Shown here piece by piece: positions 23,229 to 32,508 of a stretch of 64,000 bases of DNA (its first letter is position 1; every line of letters begins with the position of its first letter). The notes beneath the pieces were generated by a model that saw nothing but the letters and a program-made list of their open reading frames with translations, had not been told where the DNA came from and did no database searches. Origin of the DNA: SABI01 sp963677695 (GTDB lineage Bacteria > Spirochaetota > Spirochaetia > Sphaerochaetales > Sphaerochaetaceae); NCBI GenBank assembly GCA_963677695.2, contig CAXXUJ010000002.1, positions 496,001-560,000 of the forward strand, given 5' to 3'. Made by a program: the position numbers and the translations under genes.

Positions 23229-25337
23229 TTATTTCTTTTCCTGATCTTCGAGAGCGTCGATATAGGAGAGATTGAGTCTGCCCATTCTATCGATATCAAG
23301 AAGCTTCACAGGAATCTGCTGATTGACTTCGAGTACGTCATTCACATTGTTCACGCGCTTTCTTGCAAGTTTGGAAATGTGGCAGAGACCTTCCTTACCG
23401 GGGAGAATTTCAACGAATGCACCGAAGTCCATGATTCTCTTGACAGTTCCCTGGTAGATACGACCTGCTTCAGGTTCCTCAACGATTGCCTTAACGAGTT
23501 CAAGTGCCTTGGTTGCAGATTCGCTGTTCTTACCGTAGATCATCACAGTACCGTCATTGTCGATATTGACTTCTGCACCGGTCTGTTCTGCAATACCCTT
23601 GATCGTCTTACCACCGGTTCCGATGACAGCACCGATCTTCTCTTCATCAACCTTGATAGTGAGAATCTTGGGAGCGTACTTGGAAATATCGGCACGGGGA
23701 GCGTCAATGGTCTTTTCCATGATTCCGAGGATGTGCATTCTTCCAGCTTTGGCCTGTTCAAGAGCCTTAGCCATGATCTCGCGGGTGACACCTGCAATCT
23801 TGATATCCATCTGGAAAGCAGTAATACCCTTTCTTGAGCCGGCTACCTTGAAGTCCATGTCGCCGAGGTGGTCTTCCTCACCGAGAATGTCGGAAAGGAC
23901 AGAATATCTTGAGTAGTCCTCACCTTCGGTGATAAGACCCATCGCAATACCTGCTACCATATCCTTCACCTTGACACCTGCATCCATCAGTGAGAGACAA
24001 CCGCCGCAGACTGAAGCCATGGAGGATGAACCGTTTGATTCGAGGATCTCGGAAACGATTCTCATGGTGTACGGGAACTCTTCCTTAGAAGGGATGACAC
24101 CTTCGATCGCTCTAAGAGCGAGGTGACCGTGACCGATCTCTCTTCTACCTGTGGTAAGTCTTCCTGTTTCACCGACACTGTAGGGAGGGAAGTTGTAGTG
24201 CAGCATGAAGTTGCTGAATCTCTTCTCACCGTCGATCGTGTCAAACATCTGCTCATCACTTGCTGTACCGAGTGTTGTGGTAGCAAGAGCCTGGGTTTCA
24301 CCACGTGTAAAGAGTGCTGAACCGTGGGTTCTTGAAAGGACGCCAACCTCACAGGTGATAGGTCTGATCTCATCAACCTTTCTTCCGTCAACGCGGACAC
24401 CATCATCAAGGATGGAAGAGCGGAGAATGGTGTATTCAAGGTCTTCAAAGAGCTTGGCGAACTTTTCAGGCTTCTCATTCTCTTCGAGGAGAGCTGCGAA
24501 CTTTTCAGCTGCTTCTGTCTTTACGTTCTTGATTGCTTCGTGTCTTTCAGCCTTACCCTTTACGAAGGATGCTTCCTTGATCAGCGGGAAAGCCCATTCC
24601 TTGACGGGATCGAGGAATGACATGTCCTCATCGAGTTCCATCAGTGGAAGCTTTTCCTTCCCGGCAATCTTTGCAAGTTCGATCTGGATCTTACAGAGGT
24701 CTGAGATGACAGGCTGTGCAGTCTCGATTGCCATAAGCATCTGTTCTTCAGACACCTGCTTTGCTCCACCTTCAACCATTGTGATACCTTTTTCGGTACC
24801 GGCAACGACGATTTCGAGCTCGGCATCTTCAATCTGCTGGAACGTGGGGTTCAGAACATATTCACCACCAATGAGCGCAACTCTGAGAGCTGCGATCGGG
24901 CCGTTGAACGGGATATCTGAAATAGTGACTGCTGCTGAGCTGGCAATCATTGCAATGATATCTGGCGGGTTGGTCATGTCTGAAGAGATGACGGTCGGTA
25001 CGACCTGGATCTCACGGCCGAAGGCCTTGTCGAACAGGGGTCTCATAGGACGGTCAATCAGACGGGAGACGAGAATCTCCTTGTCTTTGGGTCTTCCTTC
25101 TCTTTTAAGGAAACCGCCTGGGATTTTACCTGCTGCGTAATATTTTTCGTTGTATTCCACCTGGAGGGGAACATAATCGAGGGGAGAGTCAGGCTGTCTG
25201 CCTGCACATACTGTTGCCAGTACTGAGGATCCCTCGAATGAAGCGAAAACAGAGCCGTTTGCCTGTTTTGCCATTTTTCCGGTTTCAAGAATCAGTGTTC
25301 CTGAATTAAGCTTGAATTCTACTTTTTTAGTTTCCAT
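23229..25337 (-). CDS. pnp: Polynucleotide phosphorylase
   Basis: A 702-residue PNPase, the phosphorolytic 3'-5' exoribonuclease of mRNA turnover. Domains in order: RNase PH 1, an alpha linker, RNase PH 2 (with RTHGSALFTRGETQAL and the catalytic FMDIKIAGVT-type Asp segment), KH (IGAVIGTGGKTIKGI, about residue 565) and S1 (IYQGTVKRIMDFGAFVEI, about 630). The length is typical. It follows rpsO, separated by a terminator-like hairpin, as in many bacteria, which suggests part of its expression comes by read-through. Confidence 0.97.
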   Translation of the reverse strand: METKKVEFKLNSGTLILETGKMAKQANGSVFASFEGSSVLATVCAGRQPDSPLDYVPLQVEYNEKYYAAGKIPGGFLKREGRPKDKEILVSRLIDRPMRPLFDKAFGREIQVVPTVISSDMTNPPDIIAMIASSAAVTISDIPFNGPIAALRVALIGGEYVLNPTFQQIEDAELEIVVAGTEKGITMVEGGAKQVSEEQMLMAIETAQPVISDLCKIQIELAKIAGKEKLPLMELDEDMSFLDPVKEWAFPLIKEASFVKGKAERHEAIKNVKTEAAEKFAALLEENEKPEKFAKLFEDLEYTILRSSILDDGVRVDGRKVDEIRPITCEVGVLSRTHGSALFTRGETQALATTTLGTASDEQMFDTIDGEKRFSNFMLHYNFPPYSVGETGRLTTGRREIGHGHLALRAIEGVIPSKEEFPYTMRIVSEILESNGSSSMASVCGGCLSLMDAGVKVKDMVAGIAMGLITEGEDYSRYSVLSDILGEEDHLGDMDFKVAGSRKGITAFQMDIKIAGVTREIMAKALEQAKAGRMHILGIMEKTIDAPRADISKYAPKILTIKVDEEKIGAVIGTGGKTIKGIAEQTGAEVNIDNDGTVMIYGKNSESATKALELVKAIVEEPEAGRIYQGTVKRIMDFGAFVEILPGKEGLCHISKLARKRVNNVNDVLEVNQQIPVKLLDIDRMGRLNLSYIDALEDQEKK

Positions 25338-25382
25338 GTTTTCCTACTTCTTTCTTTTCGTTCTTTTATACTTCTCATCAAC

Positions 25383-25428
25383 AAAGAAAAGGCCTCCGCG
25401 TTGCCCTTACAGGTAACAATTGGAGGCT
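25383..25428 (-). terminator. Terminator/attenuator between rpsO and pnp
   Basis: On the minus strand GCCTCC (25427-25422) pairs with GGAGGC (25397-25392), extended inside by a GTT/AAC and CC/GG stem around TGTAA, then a short run CTTTTC. The T-run is short, so termination may be partial. The hairpin could also be an RNase III-type processing site of the rpsO-pnp mRNA, as known in E. coli. Confidence 0.6.
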
Positions 25429-25460
25429 GTTCTCTGCTAATTCTTTGAATGTAACATCAC

Positions 25461-25727
25461 TTACTTTCTCAGGCCAAGCTGCTGGATGAGAGTTCTGTAT
25501 CTGTTGATGTCCTTAAGTCTGATATACTTAAGAAGGCGGCGTCTTTTACCGACCATCTTGAGAAGACCTCTTCTGCTTGCGTGGTCCTTAGGGTATGCCT
25601 TGAAGTGGTCCTGAAGGTCCTTGATCTTTGCAGTAAGAAGGGCTACCTGTACTTCTGCTGAACCTGAATTGGCTTCATCTCCACCGTACGTTGCAATAAT
25701 TTCTTTCTTCTGTTCGCTTGTTAGCAT
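25461..25727 (-). CDS. rpsO: 30S ribosomal protein S15
   Basis: An 88-residue S15, a primary binder of the central domain of 16S rRNA. Typical segments are AEVQVALLTAKIKDLQDHFK, KDHASRRGLLKMVGKRRRLL and the ending RYRTLIQQLGLRK. The full length matches the family. The start overlaps the end of ribF by 7 bases. A hairpin follows the gene. Confidence 0.98.
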   Translation of the reverse strand: MLTSEQKKEIIATYGGDEANSGSAEVQVALLTAKIKDLQDHFKAYPKDHASRRGLLKMVGKRRRLLKYIRLKDINRYRTLIQQLGLRK

Positions 25728-26584
25728 GTCTGTGCTATCTCCTTTCTAAATTCAAAACTGTCAAACCGTAAGAATTCGTGAATCACCTTATGCTGTATTG
25801 TCTCCTGATCGGGTTCAGAGAAGGTAAAGATAAGTACCTGCTCCGTGACACAGCATGTGCCGCTGAACGTAAGTGAACTGCGACCCATTAAAAGGTGTCC
25901 TTCATACATCCCCGGTGGCGGCAGGAGCTGCATGAATGATTCTTTCGGCATCTGCAGAGGCCATTCATGTACTCTGGAAGGGAGGTGGCCCAGGTCCAGT
26001 GAATGATATCTGCCAAGCAACTGAGGAACTTCCCCCATGTTGCCATCTAATATCGTCGCACGAACAATCGTGCTGCTGTCAACGTTCCCGTCTGACAGAC
26101 GGTACATCGTTGGAACAATCACATCAATGTGAGGCATACTCTTTGCAAGGAAGTGTTTCATTTCCTCGGGACCCGTGTTTCCATGGTGCCCGCAGCGAAA
26201 ATTATCGCCGACAACAATTGCCTGTACGTCAAAAATTTGTGTGCATCTCAGGATGAACTGTTCTCCTGACAGTTTACTGAAATCAGGGGAAAAGTCAATC
26301 ACTACTACGATATCGACCTTAAGCAATTCGTACTCTTCCTCTATCTGTCGCATCGATAAAAGCGGCGGTTTCGCGGTACTGGGAGAGAGCATCATCTTTG
26401 GGTTCTGAGCGAAGGTGAATACGACTGTTTTTGTATGTTCCGCCTTCATTGCCAGATCATGTGCAGCAAAGATGATTGACTGATGCCCTTTATGAAGCCC
26501 GTCAAACACACCGATTGAGATAACCGCTTTCTGGGAAGAGAATTCCCTGGATGCCAGGAGCTGGTCAAAGTCATGAAATTCCAT
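25721..26584 (-). CDS. ribF: RibF-type FAD synthetase with a degenerate riboflavin kinase half
   Basis: A 287-residue protein in the usual ribF position between truB and rpsO. The N-terminal FMN adenylyltransferase module looks intact: GVFDGLHKGH near residue 26 (HxGH nucleotide-binding motif) and SSTIVR near residue 167. The C-terminal part begins normally with LLGRYHSL but lacks the GRxxGFPTAN motif that riboflavin kinase uses to bind ATP/Mg; in its place is unrelated sequence (HLPSRVHEWP). The later PPPGMYEG still resembles the family. So FAD synthesis from FMN is likely, riboflavin phosphorylation doubtful. It overlaps truB by one base. Confidence 0.82.
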   Translation of the reverse strand: MEFHDFDQLLASREFSSQKAVISIGVFDGLHKGHQSIIFAAHDLAMKAEHTKTVVFTFAQNPKMMLSPSTAKPPLLSMRQIEEEYELLKVDIVVVIDFSPDFSKLSGEQFILRCTQIFDVQAIVVGDNFRCGHHGNTGPEEMKHFLAKSMPHIDVIVPTMYRLSDGNVDSSTIVRATILDGNMGEVPQLLGRYHSLDLGHLPSRVHEWPLQMPKESFMQLLPPPGMYEGHLLMGRSSLTFSGTCCVTEQVLIFTFSEPDQETIQHKVIHEFLRFDSFEFRKEIAQTC

Positions 26585-27483
26585 CAGTTTCCACCTGCCA
26601 GCATGATATTCTTCACAATTCTTGTATCCTGATCTATCTGTGCGATACTGATGACTTTCTTCTCCGTATTATACACCAAAGCATAATCAGCACCCTGAGG
26701 GATGGAGCTGTCAAGATATTCTTCAATCTCTGGTTTTCTGCCGTAGGATAGAGGTTTCAGAGAATCTTCACCAAGTACTATGGAACCGATCGAAGGGAGC
26801 ATCTGAAGTCTTTCGATACTGCCTGAAGCATGCTCTCTGAGTATATCGGGGCGTTCAGCTGAAACTGCATCAGAAAGAACATAGGGTCCTATCCTTGTTC
26901 TCTGCAGTTCGGTCACATACCCTCGGGAGTCTGCTGCCTGTGCGATATCACGGGCGAGAGAGCGTATATAGGTTCCTTTCGAACAGCTGATATCAAGGGT
27001 AAGGAATGCACCCTCAAAAGAAACGATCTCAATTGAATGGATAGTGACCGGACGGGCGTCAGGAACGATATCTGTTCTGCCGCTTCGTGCAATTGAGTGT
27101 GCACGTTTCCCGTTGATATGGATCGCAGAATAGAGGGGAGGACGCTGACTTATCGTACCGAGGAAGCTGGTGTTGATCACTTCTGTGATCTTTTCCCGTG
27201 AAGGAATATCGGCCGTGGCGATTACGTCTCCTTCCGGATCGAGCGTATCGGTTTCCTTCCCGAGTTCAATGACTGCCCTGTACGATTTATCGAGTGAGGA
27301 GAATATGGGATTGAGTTTTGTGAATGAGCCTGTGAGCACAATCATAAGACCGTTTGCAAACTTATCAAGCGTACCTGCATGTCCTGTTTTCTTGTTCACA
27401 TGTCTTTTAACCGGTGAAAGAGAGGAAAAGCTGGTTACGCCTGAAGGTTTGTTGATGAGCAGAAGAGCTGAAACAGGATCCAA
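26584..27483 (-). CDS. truB: tRNA pseudouridine-55 synthase
   Basis: A 299-residue TruB that makes pseudouridine 55 in the T-loop of tRNAs. The N-terminus LLINKPSGVTSFSSLSPVKR and the catalytic GHAGTLDKFANGLM, with Asp40 as nucleophile, are diagnostic; RAVIELGKETDTLDPEG and SCSKGTYIRSLARDI are further family blocks. A short C-terminal PUA-like part follows. It sits between rbfA and ribF with an 11-base gap on one side and a one-base overlap on the other. Confidence 0.96.
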   Translation of the reverse strand: MDPVSALLLINKPSGVTSFSSLSPVKRHVNKKTGHAGTLDKFANGLMIVLTGSFTKLNPIFSSLDKSYRAVIELGKETDTLDPEGDVIATADIPSREKITEVINTSFLGTISQRPPLYSAIHINGKRAHSIARSGRTDIVPDARPVTIHSIEIVSFEGAFLTLDISCSKGTYIRSLARDIAQAADSRGYVTELQRTRIGPYVLSDAVSAERPDILREHASGSIERLQMLPSIGSIVLGEDSLKPLSYGRKPEIEEYLDSSIPQGADYALVYNTEKKVISIAQIDQDTRIVKNIMLAGGN

Positions 27484-27494
27484 GAACGATTCTC

Positions 27495-27839
27495 CTAGTG
27501 AAGAGAATCGATGAGGTCGTTGATCCGTTTCGCCTCTGCTATCGATGTGTCGGGTTTGAAAGTGAGATGGGGAGTATTCCTGGTTTTCAGAATTTTCCCC
27601 AGCCTGCTCTGTATGAACCCTGCAGAATGCTGCAGGGCCTCTACAGATTCTCCGAGAGAACCATCTTCAATGAAAGAAGAGATATAGACTGTCGCATAGG
27701 CCTTATCCTTTGAGAGAACCACATCACTCACTGAGACGAACTGGCTCAGCTTGTGATGTTTGATCTCCTGCGTGACAATCATAGTCCCTATGGCTTTCTG
27801 TATACGCTGTTCAATGCGTTCGTGTACATGACTACTCAT
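27495..27839 (-). CDS. rbfA: Ribosome-binding factor A
   Basis: A 114-residue RbfA, a KH-fold protein that binds the 30S subunit and aids 16S rRNA maturation, important in the cold. The family pattern RIEQRIQKAIGTMI and the block VSVSDVVLSKDKAYATVYISSF are visible, and the end of the family pattern appears in RNTPHLTFKPDTSI. I start at ATG 27839, overlapping the infB stop by 8 bases; a TTG at 27848 is also possible and lies nearer to the AGAGGA motif. It sits in the normal infB-rbfA-truB order. Confidence 0.93.
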   Translation of the reverse strand: MSSHVHERIEQRIQKAIGTMIVTQEIKHHKLSQFVSVSDVVLSKDKAYATVYISSFIEDGSLGESVEALQHSAGFIQSRLGKILKTRNTPHLTFKPDTSIAEAKRINDLIDSLH

Positions 27840-30516
27840 CAGCGACAAGTTTCCTCTTCTTTTCGATCACATCGATCACTTCAAGAACATCTTCCGCTCT
27901 GAGATCCTGGAAATTCTCAATACCGACACCACATTCGAAGCCTTCAGCCACTTCCTTCGCATCATCCTTGAAACGTTTGAGTGAACTGATCTTTCCGGTA
28001 TGGACACGGATCGAGTCACGAATGACATTGACCTGAGCGTTACGTCTGATCTTACCGCTTGTAACATAACAACCTGCGATAGTTCCGATTTTCGGTACTT
28101 TGAAGGTATCACGCACTTCGAGGGTACCGATAATGATCTCGGTTCTCTCTGGAGAGAGCATGCCTTCCATAGCATCCCTGATATCATCAACTGCATCGTA
28201 GATGATGTTGTACTTTCTGATTTCGATCTTTTCCTGCTCTGCAAGAGTCTGTGCCCTGGGAGTAGGTCTGACGTTGAATCCAAGCACCAGTGCATTGGAA
28301 GCGATAGCGAGGTTGATATCGTCTTCGATGATTGCACCGGCAGATGCTCTGATCGCATTCAGCCGTATTTCCTTGTTGCTCAGTTTCTCAAGAGCATGCT
28401 GGACTGCTTCTACAGAACCCTGTACGTCACCCTTGATAATGACATTGAATTCCTGAATTTCACCATCCTGCATTTTATCGAAGATATTGTCGAGGGTAAC
28501 CTTCTTGACATTCTTAGCCTGTCCGAGTCTTTCAAGTTCCTGTCTCTTTGAACCGACCTGTCGTGCCTGCTTTTCATTCTCAGTCACCTGGAACGGATCA
28601 CCAGCACCCGGAATATCTGACAGTCCTGTGATTTCAACAGGAGTTGCAGGTCCTGCTTCAAGGATTCTGTTTCCATGGTCATCGGTCATAGCTCTGACTT
28701 TACCATGGTAGATACCGGCAACGAAGTTGTCTCCGACTCTCAGTGTCCCCCTTTCGACGATGATCGAGGCAACAATACCGCGTCCCTGGTCGATTCTGCT
28801 TTCAAGCACCTTACCTTCTGCTCTTACATCGGCATTGGCGGTGAGTTCAAGCATTTCGGCCTGAAGGAGGATCGTGTCGAGAAGTTCCTCAATACCGATT
28901 CTCTTCAATGCGGAGAGTTCACAGAAGAGGGTATCACCACCCCAGTCTTCAGGCATGAGACCATGCTCTGAAAGCTGCTGTTTCACTCTGTCCACATTCG
29001 CGTCATGAAGGTCGATCTTGTTGACCGCAACGATGATGGGTACCTTCGCTGCTTTGGCATGGTCGATCGCTTCTTTTGTCTGAGGCATGACGCCGTCATT
29101 CGCAGCAACAACAAGAACAACGATATCGGTCACCTGTGCTCCACGGGCTCTCATCATGGTGAAGGCTGCGTGTCCGGGGGTGTCAAGGAATACGATATCA
29201 CCCTTATGGGGAAGCGACACCTTGTACGCACCGATATGCTGGGTGATACCACCGAACTCGCCTGCAACAACATCCGTACTTCTGATAGCATCGAGAAGTT
29301 TCGTTTTACCATGGTCAACGTGACCCATGATGGTAACGATAGGTGCGCGCGGGCTGAGATCTTCTTCAATATCATCTTCAGTCTGGATAAGAGTTTCATC
29401 ATAGAGTGAAACGATATTGACTTCACAGTTATATTCGTTGGCAATAATGGTTGCAACATCTGAATCAATCTGCTGGTTGATGGTGACCATCATTCCCATT
29501 TCAAACAGTTTCGCAATCACTTCATTTGCCTTGAGATTCATCTTCTTGGCAAGGTCAGCGACTGTAATGACATCCATGATATCAATCTTCTTGGGAACAG
29601 GATTTGCTCTGTGTACATCCTTCTTCTTGATTGAGAAGTTCTTTTCAGTCTCTTTATCCCGCTTGGTGAAGTTCTTCTTCTTGCGGAAGACCTTTTTTCC
29701 GGGCTTCGGAAGATCTGAAGGTGCAGGAGATTCGGACCGGGGGGTAAATCCGCCGGGACGGGGACCGCCTGTTCTCGGAGGTCTAGGACCGGTGGGACGA
29801 CCGCCTTCACCTGGTCTTCCGGGTCCATTGTTGTATCTTCTCGGACCACCGGGACCGCCGGGACCACCTGTTCTGGGAGGTCTGTCACCTTGCTGACGAG
29901 GATTATAACCGCCTACCTGCCCTACTTTTCTCGGGCCGGTACCGACTGGACGTTTCGCGTCTGGATTCGGATTGGTCTTTCTCCACTCCACGTGTGCCTG
30001 TGCATTCTGTCCCTGACCGGGAACTGGAGGAAGATTCTTCGGATCAATCACCTTGATAGTGGAAACACCTGCGCCCTTGGTCTTGCTGAACGGTTCATGG
30101 ATCTTTCGTCTCACCGTGGCATGTGCTGCAGGAGCTGTGGAAGTCCTCTGTTGAGGTCTTTCAGTACCCTGAGACGATCTTTCGGTTCTCTGTGGAGCTC
30201 TCTGAGGCGCTCCTCCAGTATTCTGAGGCGCTCTATCTGTTCTCTGCTGCTGAGGTGCAGGGGAGACAGGTTTTTCAACCTTTGTTTCCACCGGAGCACT
30301 TACTTCAGGCTTGCGAACTTCTTCGGGGGCAGCTGCCTGGGGTTCTACATGTTTTGCCTGTGGCTTCACCACAACAACCCGTTTTTTTACAACAACGACT
30401 TTTTTCTTTTCCACATGCTTCGGATGCGTAGAAGGTTTTTGGGCCTGAGATTCTTCAGAGGTCGTTTTTGCCTGTTTAATCAGGGTTGTTTTTGGCTTAT
30501 TCATTTCTTCACTCAT
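27832..30516 (-). CDS. infB: Translation initiation factor IF-2
   Basis: An 894-residue IF-2, the GTPase that places fMet-tRNA on the 30S subunit and promotes subunit joining. The G domain starts near residue 397 with GHVDHGKTKLLD, followed by DTPGHAAFTMMRARG and NKIDLHD. Domains II-IV follow, ending in the fMet-tRNA binding C2 region. The first 300 or so residues are low complexity, rich in Lys, Pro, Arg, Gly and Gln, with a Gly-Pro-Arg-rich stretch at about 205-260, presumably disordered. It starts 12 bases after nusA. Confidence 0.97.
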   Translation of the reverse strand: MSEEMNKPKTTLIKQAKTTSEESQAQKPSTHPKHVEKKKVVVVKKRVVVVKPQAKHVEPQAAAPEEVRKPEVSAPVETKVEKPVSPAPQQQRTDRAPQNTGGAPQRAPQRTERSSQGTERPQQRTSTAPAAHATVRRKIHEPFSKTKGAGVSTIKVIDPKNLPPVPGQGQNAQAHVEWRKTNPNPDAKRPVGTGPRKVGQVGGYNPRQQGDRPPRTGGPGGPGGPRRYNNGPGRPGEGGRPTGPRPPRTGGPRPGGFTPRSESPAPSDLPKPGKKVFRKKKNFTKRDKETEKNFSIKKKDVHRANPVPKKIDIMDVITVADLAKKMNLKANEVIAKLFEMGMMVTINQQIDSDVATIIANEYNCEVNIVSLYDETLIQTEDDIEEDLSPRAPIVTIMGHVDHGKTKLLDAIRSTDVVAGEFGGITQHIGAYKVSLPHKGDIVFLDTPGHAAFTMMRARGAQVTDIVVLVVAANDGVMPQTKEAIDHAKAAKVPIIVAVNKIDLHDANVDRVKQQLSEHGLMPEDWGGDTLFCELSALKRIGIEELLDTILLQAEMLELTANADVRAEGKVLESRIDQGRGIVASIIVERGTLRVGDNFVAGIYHGKVRAMTDDHGNRILEAGPATPVEITGLSDIPGAGDPFQVTENEKQARQVGSKRQELERLGQAKNVKKVTLDNIFDKMQDGEIQEFNVIIKGDVQGSVEAVQHALEKLSNKEIRLNAIRASAGAIIEDDINLAIASNALVLGFNVRPTPRAQTLAEQEKIEIRKYNIIYDAVDDIRDAMEGMLSPERTEIIIGTLEVRDTFKVPKIGTIAGCYVTSGKIRRNAQVNVIRDSIRVHTGKISSLKRFKDDAKEVAEGFECGVGIENFQDLRAEDVLEVIDVIEKKRKLVADE

Positions 30517-30528
30517 AGTTAATCGTCA

Positions 30529-32013
30529 TTACTCCTCATCAACTTCGACTACTTCGAAACTCAGTCCTACTCCGCAGGATGGGCACTGGGTCATCTCAGG
30601 AGTGAGTGCCGCACCGCATTCGGGACAGGCAAACTCCTGAATCTCTTCTTCGGAAGGTTCCTCTTCTACGATATCAACATACTCTGAGAGCAGCTGCATT
30701 GCTTCACTTACTTCTTCTGCTGTAATGTTTTCGAAACTGCTGATCTCTTCCTCGGTAAGGTTGACGAACTCTTCTACCGTGTAGATATCGTAGTAATGAA
30801 GCTTTTCAATCAGTTCAGTCTTGAACCCTTCAATATCTTCAAGCATGAATTCCTGATCTTCTTCAAATACTTCTTCAAATACTTCTTCATACTCTTCGAC
30901 ATACTGCTCTTCTCCATTGAACAGCGCATCGATTCTTTCCCGAGTTTCAGAATCAAAGTCGATCTCACGGTACTGGTCAACAGTCTTCACATCAATGATC
31001 CAGTCGACAAGCTTGTTTGCCAGACGCACATTGATACCCTGTTTACCGATCGCAAGTGAGAGCTGAGAATCATCAACAACAGCGATTGCCGTTCTCTTCG
31101 CCTCATCGACCACAAGTACCTTCTTTACGTCTGCAGGTGAAAGAGAGTTCTTTATGTACTCGATGGGGTTGGGATCATACCTGAGAACGTCAATCCTCTC
31201 CCCTTCCATCTCTCTCATAATAGTCTGAACTCTGATTCCCTTCAACCCGACACAGGCACCAACCGGGTCAAGATCATTTCTATGTGAGAATACGGCAATC
31301 TTGGTTCTGTAACCGGGTTCCCGTACGATCTTGTGAATTTCAATTGAATGGTCATAGATTTCAGGTACTTCAAGTTCAAACAGTTTCCGTACAAATTCCG
31401 GATGAGTCCTGCTCAGTTCAACCCGCGGATTTCCCTTCTCGGGTTTCTCCACTCTGAATACGTAACATTTGATCTTATCGTTTTTCTTGTATGCCTCACG
31501 GGGAGACTGGAAGGCCTTCGGAAGGATACCTTCGATTTTACCGAGATCGATGATCATGTCACCACGTTCACTCTCTCTCTGGTAATAACCGATGATCATT
31601 TCACCCTCTTTCGCCTTGTATTCAGCATAGATGGTATTGTTCTGAATCTCTCTGAGTTCCTGACGTGCCTTCTGCTTTGCGCTTTGAACACTGATTCTGT
31701 CAAAGGTCTGAGGATTGATAGAAATCTGAAGCTTATCACCGATATCACAGTTCGGTTCGAATTCACGGGCATCTGAAAGGGAAATTTCATCATGCATGCC
31801 GTCAAAGTCATCGTCATCAACAATTTCTTTGATAGCGAACAGTTCCACAGTGTCTGCTTCTTCATTGAATTCGACAACGGCATTATCGCTTGTTCCGTAT
31901 TTTCTCTTATATGCGGCAAGAAGCACATCCTTGACTGTCTCAATAACGACATCCTTCGCTATACCGCGTTCATTTACGAGGTTTCTGATTGCCTCACTCA
32001 ATTCACTGGACAT
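30529..32013 (-). CDS. nusA: Transcription termination/antitermination protein NusA with C-terminal zinc ribbon
   Basis: A 494-residue NusA that binds RNA polymerase and modulates pausing, termination and antitermination. Order: N-terminal polymerase-binding domain (1-130), S1 (about 135-200), KH1 and KH2 (about 205-345, with VGACVGLKGIRVQTI and AIGKQGINVRLANKL), then a Glu-rich linker with the repeat EEVFEEVFEE, a helix-hairpin region, and a final zinc ribbon with Cys463, Cys466, Cys477 and Cys480 (CPEC, CPSC). The ribbon is not part of the E. coli or B. subtilis protein. I chose ATG 32013, overlapping the rimP TAA by one base, with GGGAGG upstream; an ATG at 32031 lies before that site. Confidence 0.95.
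   Translation of the reverse strand: MSSELSEAIRNLVNERGIAKDVVIETVKDVLLAAYKRKYGTSDNAVVEFNEEADTVELFAIKEIVDDDDFDGMHDEISLSDAREFEPNCDIGDKLQISINPQTFDRISVQSAKQKARQELREIQNNTIYAEYKAKEGEMIIGYYQRESERGDMIIDLGKIEGILPKAFQSPREAYKKNDKIKCYVFRVEKPEKGNPRVELSRTHPEFVRKLFELEVPEIYDHSIEIHKIVREPGYRTKIAVFSHRNDLDPVGACVGLKGIRVQTIMREMEGERIDVLRYDPNPIEYIKNSLSPADVKKVLVVDEAKRTAIAVVDDSQLSLAIGKQGINVRLANKLVDWIIDVKTVDQYREIDFDSETRERIDALFNGEEQYVEEYEEVFEEVFEEDQEFMLEDIEGFKTELIEKLHYYDIYTVEEFVNLTEEEISSFENITAEEVSEAMQLLSEYVDIVEEEPSEEEIQEFACPECGAALTPEMTQCPSCGVGLSFEVVEVDEE
30852..30890 (-). repeat. Short in-gene tandem repeat in nusA
   Basis: On the plus strand the unit TTCTTCAAATAC occurs twice in tandem and the pattern continues with TTCTTCATAC; it encodes the repeated Glu-Glu-Val-Phe motif in the NusA linker. 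The frame is kept, and copy number could vary by slippage without breaking the gene. Confidence 0.6.
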
Positions 32014-32498
32014 TATGAAATATCCTCCCATCCATATGCAAGTTTTGCCTTGTGTATCTGGCTGTACTGTATCGTGTAAGAAGCGAACTTCTCTTTTGTA
32101 TCTTCACCCTGGGCATTGGTCAATGTCACAGAGGTATCATCACACTCTGAGATCATTCCCCTGACCCATTCACTTCGATCGCTGTAGACCCGGCACATAT
32201 TGTTTGTAAAGATTGTAAACTCTCCGGCATCCTTCAAAGACCGGGTGATTCCTGGAGTGGACACTTCCATATCAAGGTCCCTGTCCCCTTCAATGAGGGT
32301 GAGACGGGTCTGAAGCATTCTGTGCACGTTTTCACAATCCTTGATGGTCGCTTTGTTCTCACTGTTCGTGATCGTTATCCGATAACGGACAGATGCTCCG
32401 TAACGGTCTTTTGTAACCTCGACAAGGGTAAGACCGAGAGCCTTCACCAACGGTTCCAATGCGATATAATCTGGCTGTTCAAACAATCTGTTTTCCAT
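32013..32498 (-). CDS. rimP: Ribosome maturation factor RimP
   Basis: A 161-residue RimP that helps assemble the 30S subunit. The N-terminal domain (LEPLVKALGLTLVEVTKDRYGASV) and the block DLDMEVSTPGITRSLKDAGEF (the family has LEVSSPGLDRPL here) are typical, followed by an SH3-like C-terminal domain. The start is ATG 32498: the longer frame from 32582 would run through the promoter and leader hairpin described below. The ribosome binding site GGAG has a short spacing of about 5. First gene of the rimP-nusA-infB operon. Confidence 0.92.
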   Translation of the reverse strand: MENRLFEQPDYIALEPLVKALGLTLVEVTKDRYGASVRYRITITNSENKATIKDCENVHRMLQTRLTLIEGDRDLDMEVSTPGITRSLKDAGEFTIFTNNMCRVYSDRSEWVRGMISECDDTSVTLTNAQGEDTKEKFASYTIQYSQIHKAKLAYGWEDIS

Positions 32499-32508
32499 AT
32501 TTCTCCAT

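Noticed and set aside
24205..25140. Open frame of 311 codons antisense to pnp
   Set aside because: It is a shadow of the highly biased pnp coding sequence, has no ribosome binding site, and its Ser-rich product has no recognisable pattern.
29417..29896. 159-codon frame antisense to infB with a Gly/Pro-rich end
   Set aside because: It is the reverse reading of the Gly-Pro-Arg-rich region of IF-2, not a collagen-like gene.
30852..30890. Tandem repeat in nusA considered as a CRISPR-like or mobile repeat
   Set aside because: Only two to three short units inside a coding frame, without spacers.
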